From contig CM059971.1 of the NCBI GenBank assembly GCA_030490835.1, positions 52,810,012-52,874,011 of the forward strand: a stretch of 64,000 nt of DNA. Direction: 5' to 3'. The DNA comes from Annona cherimola (Eukaryota; Streptophyta; Magnoliopsida; Magnoliales; Annonaceae). Below the pieces are notes generated by a model. That model had not been told where the DNA came from. It ran no database searches and saw only the letters and a list, made by a program, of their open reading frames with translations. The translations under genes and the position numbers were made by a program. Below are positions 1 through 11,517 of this stretch, in pieces. The number at the start of each line of letters is the position of its first letter. Positions within the stretch are counted from its first letter, which is position 1.

Positions 1-686
1 TTATTCTTGCTTGCTTAACTTCTTTCTTCTTCTTGTCCTTCAATACTAAAGGCTTGGATTTGCTTCAAATCTTGGAGAACTTGATTCTTGTATGGACAAA
101 TCATCTTTGATTTGGAATGAATTCATATGTCTTGCTTGCTTTAAGCTTGTATTAGTCTTTATATACTCAGGTTTGAAAAACTTGAGTTGTCTTCATCTTG
201 AAATGAACTTACACCTTTAACTTGTGCATGAGAAACTCAAGTCGATCTTGGGGTCGACTTTATATGCGACTTGGCCTCAAGTCGCAAGTGGAGTCGACTT
301 TGACTGCGACTTCGAATGTGTTGTCCCCCAAAATCAACGCTGGAGAGAAATGTGCAACTTCAAGTCGATACTGGAGTCGACTTCGTCTGTGACTTGGTTT
401 CCAAGTCGCAAGTGGAGTCGACTTAGACTGCGACTTCGGATGTTCATCTTCCAATTTCAAATCTTTCCATCAGGTACCTGTTGAAGTCTTATGTGGAGTC
501 GACTTCGAGATCGACTTCACCCTAAGTCGAAGTGGGAGTCGACTTGGGAATCGACTTGGCTGATTTTCTTTCCTTAAGACATTCATTAAAACTATTAGTA
601 ATCATTTCATACTCAAATTTGAATTTGTTAATCATCAAAACTTATGCTTTGGTCAATTTATTTTGTTTTAACTATTGTTTCCAACA
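1..686 (-). mobile_element. Copia (SIRE-like) LTR, partial, inverted
   Basis: The plus strand ends in TTTCCAACA at 678-686, the reverse complement of the TGTTGGAAA start seen in the copia LTRs at 36020 and 36204. The adjoining bases (about 590-686) match the reverse complement of the first hundred bases of the 36204 LTR, including the phrase about TTGATGATTAACAA. Bases 238-556 carry the GTCGAC hairpin modules expected next in order, and 1-220 match the CAAGATGGAGATCAAA-type spacer that follows them. The LTR is cut by the window start, so whether it is solo or part of an element cannot be told. The following bases (AATAC) would be one copy of its target duplication. Confidence 0.85.
238..556 (-). 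repeat. GTCGAC hairpin-module array (inverted copy)
   Basis: Repeated modules built from AAGTCG and CGACTT arms around a central GTCGAC. They are the inverted counterpart of the arrays in the plus-oriented copia LTRs. Short translated frames across this stretch are by-products of the repeat. Confidence 0.8.
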
Positions 687-2457
687 AATACATCCTTTTT
701 CAAGACCTTTGGACATGGAGTTCAAGTATTCATGAACTTGAAATCTTCTTATCCAAAGTTCGTAAGTCCTTTTTAACTTAACCACACTTTCAAATTGGAT
801 GAGTCATAACCTTACAAGTTAACTACCCTTGAAATACCATTTACATCCAAACTTGAACTGAATCTGAAATTTCTTACTTTCCAAGCTATTTAAACCTTTA
901 TACCATCTCACATTTAACCTACATTTGAATAAACTTATAAACTGCATTAGCTTTACATTTAATACTTAACTAATAGTTATAATTCAAGTTTTAACTTTAT
1001 GCATGACATATAATGAACATATAAGCTTAGTATAACTTCTACCACTATTTATATAACTTAAAAATTAATATATTCTATTTTCATTTTGCCTCCATAAAAA
1101 CTTATATTTTCAAACAATAAGTTCATCTACTGCAACTTAGATCTCATTTACACACAATAGGGTTAACCACATTGACACATTCATTGGGTTCCCTATTACT
1201 TACATTTCTTTCTTTAAAATCTCAATCATTTAATTCAATTAAACTATCTAATAACAACTAAGATTATTTGACATATTAACTAATAACCTTATTTCACCAA
1301 AAAATATATCTTATTTCCTTCCATTTTATTTAAAATCTTGGTTTAGTCCTTTCAATATGACTTACACACATCAAAGAATCATCCCACACTTAGGCAAACA
1401 TCTTATCCTCATTTAAAACATCAATACATGAAATTCAACACAGTGACATCATAAAAATTAAGCTAATCTTAATCTTATAGATTTTCATACTTAGAATTTA
1501 TAAGTTGTAAACCTATCATATCTGAAATTTTATGTATTATAGGCTATTAAAGCCTCTTCATCCTTTTGTATTCAAAAATACACTTAGATAACTCATATAT
1601 GCATAAACTTTGCATTTAATATATAAATTAAGACATATATAATAATAGACCTTTCCCTCAATATATGAATGACATTTTCATATTGTAAGGCCATTTGAAC
1701 TTAAGATAGCATTTACAGCTTTTTTTTTACTTTCTTTCAAAACATAATCATCAAATCTTAATTACTCATTGAAAAATGACTTAAGGAACTTGATATTTTA
1801 AATTACCCAACATGTTCCTCAACTTCATAATTCATTCCATTTTACTTTTATTTAACTCTCTCATTTGCTTAAAATGCATCATTTATTTCACTTCATTTCA
1901 ATTTTATTTCCTTTCTACATAAAGCATATGAGTTAATCTAAAAAATTTGTTTTCATGGCCAAACAATCTACTAACCAGGTTATTTCACTTAAATCTCAAC
2001 ACTCATAGCTTAACATATAATACCCCACAATCTAATTATTAAACTAATTATATTTATATAAATACAATAATTAAATGCCTAAAAATTAATATCCAAGCTC
2101 ATTATCTCAATTTAATAGTTGGGTTTTCCCTACCTTCCCTTTACTTTCATTTATCTAACTAATAATTTATCATTCCATCATCATTCGTATGTATTATACT
2201 TTTCTTTAAAATAATAATTATAACTCATTTACTATAGCCAAATTCATCATATATGCTCTTGCTTAAATTTAACCTTCATTTAGGCTTACCTGACATTCTT
2301 ATATACATATATATTTTTAATAATTACAATTTTTCTTAACCACTCATTTATTACAAATAAATTATAAATCATTCTTTTACAATTAAAATTAATCATTTAG
2401 GAATCATCTTTAAACCCAAATTCATCACCCATACACTGCCCAACTTTGTTTAGGTAG
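687..2457. other. AT-rich non-coding stretch, no gene seen
   Basis: About 1.8 kb of AT-rich DNA with no credible reading frame and no motif I can name. It is continuous with 8476 onward once the solo LTR at 2463-8470 and one target copy are removed, so it probably belongs to the same old retroelement or LTR as 8476-9993. Confidence 0.5.
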
Positions 2458-4059
2458 ATAAGTGCGAAACCCAGACCCAAGTAAGGTTTATTTATATGCA
2501 ATTGGCATATAAATATGAATCAAGTATAATTTAGTGGAACTATGAATGATTTTCAATTGCAATATTGACAATTTATTGCAATTAGGGCAAGTGATTATGA
2601 ATGATCAATATAAGCCGATATGGGTCAATGTGATTAAAGAGGCTTAATGAAGATTAAGGAATGTTGATATATTGAAAATAATTACCTTATATATTATAGT
2701 TTAATTAATGGAGATTATGATGCTAATTATGGAGTTAAGGTAGCAAATGCTAGAAAATGCGTAACTCGACGCCGGAAAGGCGGATCAAGATGAAAATTGA
2801 AAGCTAAGCACATAATTTTATGCTTAATCTTATGAAAATGATGGATTATGAAAATAAGGATGAAATTAGGGTGAAAATTGATCATCATCGTCCAAAAATT
2901 CAAATGGTCATAACTTGAGCTAGAAAAGTCGGATTGAGATGAAATTTGAAATAAACGGTTAAAATTATGAGATCTATACAATGAGAGGCTTGGATTAATC
3001 TAATGATGATGGGATATTGGTTGCACAAAAATGGGTGTATATTATTGATTTTTGTGCATAAAAAAATATAAGCTTGTGTTTATGTTAAAGAGAGGTGATT
3101 AATTATATTTTAGTGGCAAAAATGAGGTGTCAAAAGGAGATAATGACACATGGATTTTATGAATTATTTAAGGTAATAAAATTCATAACAAAATCAAGTG
3201 CTTAATGACATAATGGCTAATGGATTAGCTCAAAAGAGCATGAAATAGGTGGTATGGAATGGACATCCAAATGGGCTATTTACATGATATTTTTGATTTT
3301 TAAAAATTACAAAATATGTAATTAAGTGAGCTACATGACAAGGGAGGTTAATGACATTAATTTGGGATGAATTTTATGGCAAAAAATTCCAAAACATCAA
3401 GGCACATGGACGTGGACAGCAACATGAGCAAGAATGATGTGCACGTTCAAAGCAGCTTTTGGAAATTTTAATGATTTTTTTAATAGATAAATTGAACCCT
3501 AATTAAGCTAGTTACCTAGGGTGATTAAACACCCATTAATTAAAGTGAAAATTAGGTGGAAAAATCGTGCAAAAGCTGCTGCAAGTGGACCCTACCCAAG
3601 TGGACAGCTATATGAAGGAAGAGAGGTGCACGTTCAAAGACTGTTGTATTTGATTTTTTTTATTTTTTTAAATAAGCAAAGTGGACCCCTAAGTAGCCTA
3701 TTATCTAGGGTGGTTAATTAGCCATTAACTAAATTCAAATTATTGTGGAAAAAAATGGTAAAGTTGCTGCAAAGTGGGCGTCCAAACAGGGGGCAGATTT
3801 GTGTCCATTAATATATGGATTTTTGATGATTTTTATAAGATAATTACTTAATTTAAATAGACCACATTTTTCCATGTCAGCAATAGGGGATAAGCATGTC
3901 TTAATCATGCTTTAAGTAAAGTAAAAAGTGGGGCTCACAAGCTGGAAAATCCAGCTTTTGCCCCAAGTATACGTCCATTGGATTAAGGGTTGAGGAGAAA
4001 GAAAATGCAAAGGAGCAAATCCATTTTCCAGCAGCCCTTCACGTTCCATTTTTTTCCAA

Positions 4060-4197
4060 CAACATGAGAAGCAAGAAAGGGAGGAAAAGAGGAGAAAAAG
4101 AGGAGAAAAAGAGAAAGAAAAATAGAGAAGAAGAATGGGATTCAGGCTAGGAAAAATGGAGTCCAAGTTTGATCTAATACATGTAAGTATACCCTTG
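4060..4197 (+). promoter_or_regulatory. Purine-rich leader and splice-donor-like site in LTR
   Basis: An A/G-rich run (about 4063-4140) is followed by ATGTAAGTATACCC at 4181-4194. The same GTAAGTATA core follows a similar purine-rich leader in the LTR at 33437-33450 and, on the minus strand, near 30178-30187. This looks like a transcribed 5' leader with a conserved splice donor inside the LTR. That is inference from conservation; no acceptor was identified. Confidence 0.4.
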
Positions 4198-6724
4198 ATT
4201 ATGGGTTGAAAATCATAACTGAAATTTTCTTAAATCCTATGTGATGTTGCTATTTTGATGTTTAATCATAATTATATGATGATTCATGATTATATTAATT
4301 ATATAATTTGATTTATAAAGTTTAATTTGAGGATTAATCAGCCCATATTATCTAATCTACACCTATGTGTAGTAAATTTGAACTACGAAAGAAAAATATG
4401 GAAGAAATATTAAAGGAACAAATTTTAGTATGAAAATTGGTTTGAGAACTCATGATATGATGATTAAGGAACGAACCAATTTTCAACTTAAAAGAATAAG
4501 GACATTGCAAATTAAAAATCTGGGAAAATCAACCTGGACAGGATTGAACAGGTGGTAGGATTAGCTACATCAAATGATTTTTAATAATTTTTATACAAGG
4601 AATTTTGGGTTGAAAATTTTACAGAATATATAAGACATATTTGAGATCGCATGACAAAAATAAAAATTAGGTTTTTATGGGTATAAATATACCCAATAAT
4701 TTACGTGATTCAGGCTGTCTGAAAAGGGATGCTGCTGTCCAGCAGAGTAAAAATACCAAAATAAATAGAAATACTAAATATTTCATGCTGAAAATATTTA
4801 TTTTGATTACTTAATATAGTTATTAAGTTATGGGAGAAATTTCAGATCAAAAATACTTTATTGGATATTAATTCAATATTTTGAGAATTCAGTGTGCCTG
4901 AATTCAGCATTATGGACATCTTAAGGAATAAATTAAGATAAATGTTAAATTTCTGATTTTTGTGATGGAATTTAAATTAAAATGGGATATAAATAAGTAT
5001 CATAAGTGATTATGAGGATTTAACCTATTAGAGGTGGGTTTTAGAAAGGATGGAACTTAAGGTTACGTATAAGACCCGATTTCCATGTTTTGATGTTGAA
5101 AATGATAAATAGATTATGTGAAGTGTTAAAATGAAAAAATGCATAAAGATATGATTGGAACATGTGGATTAGGTTGCTGTTTTAGTAAATAGTGATAATC
5201 TCAATTTTAAGATTATTATATGATACCTAAGTTAGCAACTAAGTGCTTAAAATGAGCACCGATGTGTGAAAAATAAAAACTATGTTAAAAATGGTAAATG
5301 GAGGTAATGAACCTCCAAATAATGATTTAATGAATGATTATTATATTTATGTAAGATTACCCTACATAAGGGTATTAAAATGAATGAATGGATGATTGAT
5401 ATATATAGGCTATGTCGATACGTATGCATACCCAACTTGAAAGACAAGTGGGTTAAGCTAGATGAACTTATGTAGGTTGAAAAATCTAAGAAAAATAAGT
5501 ATTTGAAGACAATGCAAATAAATAAAATATTATTTTCATTTATTTAGGCAAATGCAAAGGAAAAGAATGGAAGAAAGGGATTATGGCGATCTCAGGTAAG
5601 CAAGCGAACTTTTCAAATCATTTATTTCTCTTTATGTACTGAAATGATTTATGATGTTATGTTGATATTTTTATGATTATGTTTTAACGAACGGGCAAGC
5701 ACAAAATTTAGAAATCGATGGCTTTAATGAAAAGACACAAGTTTTGAAAATGACGACTTAAATGAAAGCCTTAAGTTTTGAAAAAGGGAGACTTTAAGAA
5801 AAAGCCACGAGGTTTGCTTCATGGGAAGCAAGCAATGATTTTAAAATAAAAAATTTATTACAAGTGTTGCCATAGATTGGCAATGCTTTATGTTAATGGA
5901 TGGAGAAATTTGCCTATGAATAAGCAAGTTTTCCGTGATAATATTTTCAAAGGATTTCACATTTTATATCAATGGTTTTAAGAATTTTCTTATAAGCAAG
6001 TTCTTTATGATGTTTTTTCAAAAGTATTTTATAAGAAAAAGAGAATTTTTTCCTTTTTCATAAATTAATTTTTAGTAGATAAGATTTGGTATTGTCTTAT
6101 GATGTTTTATGATAAATAGCTAAGTTTATGAAAGAAAAAGAAAAAGTGATTTAATTTATGGAAAGAGATTGATTTTTTTTATGATAATTAAATATAAACG
6201 ATGATTTGGACAGAGTCCATACGTTTTAAAATGATATTCGAAAAGTTTTGATTTCCTTTAGATAAGGAAATCTATGATGAAAATGTCTTCAAAAATATTT
6301 ATACAAATGTTGTTGAATGGGATTTAAGGATGACCAACCTAATAAGTGATTTCATAAAATTGTTTAATTTCAGGTTGCTAAATGACATGCAAAAAACTGT
6401 GCAATTCCCCTTTTAAGTAAAAATAGTGTAATAGATATGTGAACAATAATCTAATTTTAGGTTGCGGAAAAGGGGATGGTATAATTGCATAACTTTTGTA
6501 AGCAAAAGGCCCTGAAATGGAAACCAAGAAAATATTAGAGAAATATATAGTTTATTTTTGGAAATCCAAGAGTTTTCAATTTCTTTTATTATAAGGGTTT
6601 TTAAGATGTATTGTTTCTCAAACATTTCACATGTTTATTAAAATGTTTTACTGAAAAATTTCTAAAAGAATTTAAGGAAGGTCATTCTAAAATTAGATTT
6701 CAAATGACAACTTGTTTAAAGTGG

Positions 6725-7065
6725 GTGCGCTCGCTTTACAAGTTGACATAGACTGTGGTCTGTGATTTTAAGTTATGGATGCAGACTAAGGTCTGTGATC
6801 CCAGTTTTAAAGGATATGGGCTGCGGTTTGTAATACTTTAAACCAAACGGACTGCAGTCCGTCATGATGATGTATGGTGCACCAGTACAAGGAATAGGCC
6901 GGTTATAGAGCACAGTTGGGATGACCGGGGCCCACTCTACATAAGGCCAAGTTGCTAAGGGATGACAGGAGTGCCAGTGGCGGCCTCCCTGAGATGGGAG
7001 CAGGATAAAGGAACAGCCGCCTGGCTAGCGTGTTGTTAAGGATTCTCTTCCAAAAGGTAGCATGA
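6725..7065 (+). other. GC-richer conserved module of the gypsy LTR
   Basis: A GC-rich island in an AT-rich LTR. It contains dyads such as GACTGCAGTC (6848-6857) and the phrases GGCCCACTC, GCCAAGTTGCTAAGGG and GGCGGCCTCCCTGAGATGGG. Reverse-complement relatives of the island occur in the inverted LTRs at about 12490-12650 and 44080-44270, always beside the sentence TGATCACTTG.TAAGTG. Conservation against a drifting background suggests a regulatory or processing role. Confidence 0.5.
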
Positions 7066-7359
7066 TCACTTGCTAAGTGTCACTACTGAATGGAGAGAAA
7101 TGCATTTGCTTATGTTTTACTTTTGAAAAGCTCAAAGATTGGGACATGAAAATATATTTTATGAAAGTTACCCTTAAGAGATTTTTATGAAATGGTTATC
7201 CTAAAAGAAAGGGTGTTTTACACAAAAGTGTAAATAACAAGGATGAAAGGAAATATTTTTATGCAAATGCATGTATGAAAATGATTTATGTATTTTATTT
7301 GCCTTGTTTGCTATAACCAAGCCCCAAGACGGGGATTATGAAAAGAATTTATGTGAAAC

Positions 7360-7865
7360 TTGGTTTAGACATAGGAATGTCCATTCCTAAAGAGCCTAAA
7401 TGAAAAGTGTTTATGGACATGAGAATGTCCAATGTTAAAGTATTTAAATGAAAAGTGTTTTAAGACATATGGATGTCCATCGCTAAAAGAAACTATGTCA
7501 AAAATGTTTTGAGACATCAAATGTCTCTAGGCTAAAGGATTTTATGATGAAAAATATTTTTGGACATAAAAATATCCTTTGCCGAGAAAGGCTTATGTGA
7601 ATGATGTTTTAGGACATCAGAATGTCCTTCTTTGCCAAAGGATCTATGAGAAAAATGTTTTGGACATGAAATGTCCACGGGCAAAAGATGGTTTTATGTA
7701 AATATCTTGGAATATTGAAAATGTTCATACAAGACTAAACAAAGTTTAAAAAAAGGGTAAAACACACATGTTTTGCCTTATCAAGCCCAAACGTGGCTTG
7801 TAAATGATTTAAAGAATGAATGTTTTAAGATAATGTTCAAGGACATAGAATTGTCCTCATGAACA
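7360..7865 (+). repeat. Array of GGACAT/ATGTCC mini-palindromes
   Basis: Eight degenerate units spaced about 55-75 bp, each with a short dyad: GACATAGGAATGTCC, GGACATGAGAATGTCC, GACATATGGATGTCC, GAGACATCAAATGTCTC, GGACATAAAAATATCC, GGACATCAGAATGTCC, GGACATGAAATGTCC and a last weaker one near 7839. In the fourth unit both arms change together (GAGACAT with ATGTCTC). A matching array lies in the inverted LTR at 43590-43975. Confidence 0.75.
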
Positions 7866-8475
7866 AAAGATTTCAGGATAATATTTTAGGATATATAATT
7901 TTCCTCAGGAAAAAGGTGTTCAAGATGTTTAATGAAATGGTTTTCCAGAAAGTCTTGCCCTAATAATAAAATATTTGCTTATTGAGTTGTCACTCACATT
8001 TTGTTTTCCCAAACCTTAGACAGGTACCGGGAAACTCAAGGAGATGCAAATCTAAGCAATGATGAAAGATACGTGATAGTAGCTAGGCGGGCTATAAGGA
8101 ATGGGAAAACATGAATATGCTAAGGTATGTTAATATGTATGTGAAATTAATTAAAATTTTAAGTTCTATATGATTCAATGATTGAATGTATGAATGTAAA
8201 ATGTGATGATTTAGTCAAGGAGACTTTTACTATAGAAAAGTATGATGAGATGTTATAAATGAAATATGAAATGTATTACAAGTGTATTGTAGCTTGTATG
8301 ATGAATGATGTTGATTGTAAAGAAATGATTGATGAATAAATTGAAAAAAAAAATTTGGACGAGTTCTGATTAAGAAACCGCCGCGTGATCAGGGCAACAA
8401 TCCTGATACACATTTACCAATCAATAAGGTCTTGAGATAAGGAAGTGACGTCTCGGTTTGGGGCGCCACAATAAG

Positions 8476-9993
8476 AGGGTTTTAAACTTTAAAATTAAGG
8501 GATTTTTACTCCCTTTTATTTTCACATGATTTATGTACAACAAGTTTAATATTTTTAACCCTCCAACCATTCATATACATGTCATACAATTTGCTACTCA
8601 TCATTTTTTTTCATATTTATTTGATACCAAAATTATATAAAATTCATCCCATACACATTTACTTAAAACAAAACTCATACCTCATACAAATTTCCTAACT
8701 ACCAAATTTCATTTATCATATATGTCTAGATTTTGGCTTCAAGATTTGCACTTTTTTATCTAAATCCATGTTCATATATTATTAAATTACTAAATTTAAT
8801 ATTTACAAGCAACAACACATACCCGTAACATATATACCCACCTACCCTCATTTTTTTTCCACCTATTTTCACATCCGAACGGGTTCAAAATTATTTATAA
8901 ATCATCCAATACATAAATAGTATAAAAGCCCTATGCCTAGGCCATGTTTTTAGGGCGTCCCCACGTTCAAGGTATGATGAAAATTTTGAATTTCCTTTTC
9001 TACCCAAGATTATACATGTAATTTTACAAATAATACATCCCAGCATCATTTAAATACATTATATAGCAATTTAGGAAAAAAATATTAAGCTTTTCAACTC
9101 TCGAAATGTCGGATTCATGCATAGGATCAATTTTTCACTTTTATTTACATGTTTCACACACTAATCATCATCATATACACGAATCTCTTAAAACCCCATG
9201 ATTTCCACCACGATTTGGGGGAAGAAAATCAATACACTAACACTCCATAGCCACGAATCTGAATCTCCTTCTCCTTTTTCATAATTCTATTTCCATACAT
9301 ATAAATATATACAAATCTAGCAAAAGCCCTATGTTTTGAACATGATTTGCTAGGAATTTCTTTAAAAAATAAAAAAAAAACTCATCTTCCTTACCTCCGG
9401 TCACTGGCGACGGGTTGGACGGCGGGCAGCATCGACAACGGCGTGGGGGTGGACGACCGGCTCCTCCCCTCCCTCCTCTTCCTCTTCTCCTCTTTCTCCT
9501 TTCTCTTCTTCCCCTTCTCTTTCTTTCTTTTCCCTTTCCATTTTTTTCCCTCCCTCTCTGTTCGTGCGATGGGAGAGAAAAGGGGCTGCTTTATGTAGCC
9601 CCACTTAAGGTAGTCCACAAATACACACGTGCGGCTACCCCTTATATATATATATTATAAACATTCATATTAACTATATGTCGTAAATCATGTTATTTTA
9701 AATCTTATGATTTGAATTCATAATACATGTTTAAAATTATTAAATCATGGTCATTCATTAATTTAAACAATTTAAATCAATTAATTACTTAAATTAAATC
9801 ATTTGACTGAAATTCATTAATTAATCTAAAATTAAATAATACATTTTATTATTATTCCATTCGACATTAACACTCTAACTCATCATTATTTATTTATTAA
9901 TTCTCCCTTTTCTTACTTTATAATTTTAGGTCATTAATAAAATTCTAATTTTATTAATTTCATGGCCAAAATTTTTCATTTCTATATGCCACA
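8476..9993 (-). mobile_element. Degenerate gypsy LTR, probably Tekay-type, inverted
   Basis: Read on the minus strand, this stretch has a TATA-like run, then a purine-rich leader, then GC-rich sequence with a splice-donor-like GGAGGTAAGG, then several hundred AT-rich bases. That is the order seen in long-LTR gypsy leaders. Neither terminus was found. It is interrupted from the 687-2457 side by the solo LTR at 2463-8470 and abuts the LINE relic at about 10000. I am fairly sure it is retroelement DNA and less sure of the lineage. Confidence 0.45.
9385..9660 (-). promoter_or_regulatory. TATA run, purine-rich leader and donor-like site
   Basis: On the minus strand, a TATATATATA run (9643-9656) is followed by a GA-rich leader (about 9475-9585 as CT-rich on the plus strand), then a GC-rich segment ending in the donor-like GGAGGTAAGG near 9391-9400. 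Four reading frames open here on both strands, but all are low-complexity (Leu/Phe/Ser one way, Arg/Lys/Glu the other) and I do not call a gene. Confidence 0.4.
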
Positions 9994-10009
9994 TACTTAT
10001 GGGTTGCAA

Positions 10010-10693
10010 ATCTAAAAATTGCTGGTACTACAACTATTTACTAAGTTTAGGAGTCTGAAGCCTATGATGAGGAACTTGTGTAAATGGGGATATATCCAAC
10101 CACTCATCTGTTATCAAGGCCTGATCTAGGCATGCCTTCACTCTATCCCCACCTATTATTCTATTAGACGACGTCATAAGAGCTCCAACATATCCCAGGT
10201 CTTGGAGATTACATTCATCAATTGTATTCTAAAAAAGTACCATTTGCCAGTCCACTCTTAAGTTTTTGTTTGTATATTCTAATTACCTAAAACATCATTG
10301 AAATTACCAATGATCACCCATGGTACATCTGATTGAGCTTCTAATTGTCATAATAGTGCCTAAGATTTTGCTCTTCTATGAGTTTCTAGGTTATCATAGA
10401 CCCAATCAATCTAGTCATGCTCATTTACTGATAGTTTGAGATAAACATCAATATGGTTATTAGAAAAAGAAGATATTACTATCATAGATTCTTTGTTCCA
10501 CAATAAAGCTAGGCCCCCTCTACGATCATCACACTTCACAATAAAAGCAATGATCAAATTGTAGTCGATACATTTCTTGTTCACGCCTTTTTATTTCACA
10601 TAGAAATACCAAGGTGGGAACTTGTTTCTTGACTATGTTAAGGAGATTGAGAACTATACGAGGGTTCCCAAGCCATCAACAGTTCCAAGACAT
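10010..10693 (-). pseudogene. LINE endonuclease relic
   Basis: Minus-strand translation from the ATG at 10693 gives the apurinic-type endonuclease start of plant L1-like ORF2: MSWNC, a stop where Arg is usual, then WLGNPRIVLNLLNIVKKQ and LVFLCEIKRR, matching the family pattern of WN-x-RGLG, VRxL and LxETK. Further along, VRVDWQMVLF-like and DEWLDIFP-like stretches recall the end of this domain. Several stops and shifts break the frame, and the reverse-transcriptase part is absent, so it is dead. The first Arg codon has become TGA, consistent with CGA to TGA. Confidence 0.75.
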
Positions 10694-11512
10694 AATAAAC
10701 ATTTATGAGTGGCGAAGCTGAGTTGGGTACTCAGCTACAACCTCTTCTAATGACGTTGCATTTGTTCTTTGCTTTTTGTGTAGTCCGCTAATATAGTCTT
10801 TAGTAGGACTCTCGTAGATGTTTAATGACATCTTTTTGACCTCTAGAACCTTCATATTTTTATACATTTCAAATGTTAAATTTCTTGATTGAATTATTAC
10901 CTGCTATTTTAGTTTCTTCATGTATCTTCTACTATTTATTGGATAATCAAATTGGACTGGCAATTCTGCATAATCTATATTCATACTTTATTCTATCCAA
11001 GTCCCTAGACTCTTGTCAAGTCCCATTTGAATAGCCTCTGTGATATAATTGAGGAACCCTTTCATACCACTTGCTATTGGAGCATAAGTCTCTGGTTGTA
11101 AAGGTGTGTCTTCACATATGAGTTTTATATTCTTTGGTATATAAGCACCATTTTGACTACCAAATGTTTTGTCTCTTGTAGATACCATAGAAATTTGAGG
11201 TGCTAATATTTTTAAAGGAATTAGTTCTTCTTTCTTAGTTGATATGCATTAAGGGCCTTCTAAATTGATATTCTAAACATTTTGAGTATGCTTTCATAGA
11301 CCGCCTGCTTTGACACTAGGCTTGTCTTTGTGTTTGAATTAAGATTCACACCTTCCTTCCTGTGTTGACCTTATGGGATATTGTGTGTAGAATAATCTCT
11401 CATAATTTTAGCTCCATCAGTATTAGAATGTGTAATCATTACTTGTTATATTCATCCAAATCATATTTGCATGATTAGAATCAAACTCATCACTATTTCT
11501 CTAACAAGATAG
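10694..11512 (-). other. Probable LINE upstream (ORF1 side), degenerate
   Basis: Directly upstream of the endonuclease relic on the same strand. A 66-codon open stretch (10988-11188) starts MVSTRDKTFGSQNGAYIP, but I recognise no domain. Position suggests the ORF1/linker region of the LINE. It ends at the gypsy LTR that starts at 11518. Confidence 0.35.
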
Positions 11513-11517
11513 GTTGT

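Larger units (their letters stand above)
2463..8470 (+). mobile_element. Gypsy (probable Tekay/Del) solo LTR, 6.0 kb
   Basis: Begins TGCGAAACCCAGACCC and ends TTTGGGGCGCCACA, flanked by a perfect 5-bp target duplication ATAAG (2458-2462 and 8471-8475). The start and end are related to the LTR at 31774-39344 (TGTGATACCC start) and to the LTR ending at 49625, which is followed by a tRNA-Met primer site; this places the family in gypsy. Very long LTRs with such ends are known in the Tekay/Del chromoviruses, hence the tentative lineage. It is about 1.7 kb longer than its relative at 31774, mostly through extra sequence between about 5600 and 8000, including a palindrome array. There is no internal region: a solo LTR left by LTR-LTR recombination. 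Confidence 0.85.

Noticed and set aside
9347..9660. Several 67-83 codon frames on both strands
   Set aside because: Purine/pyrimidine-rich LTR leader; all peptides are low complexity.
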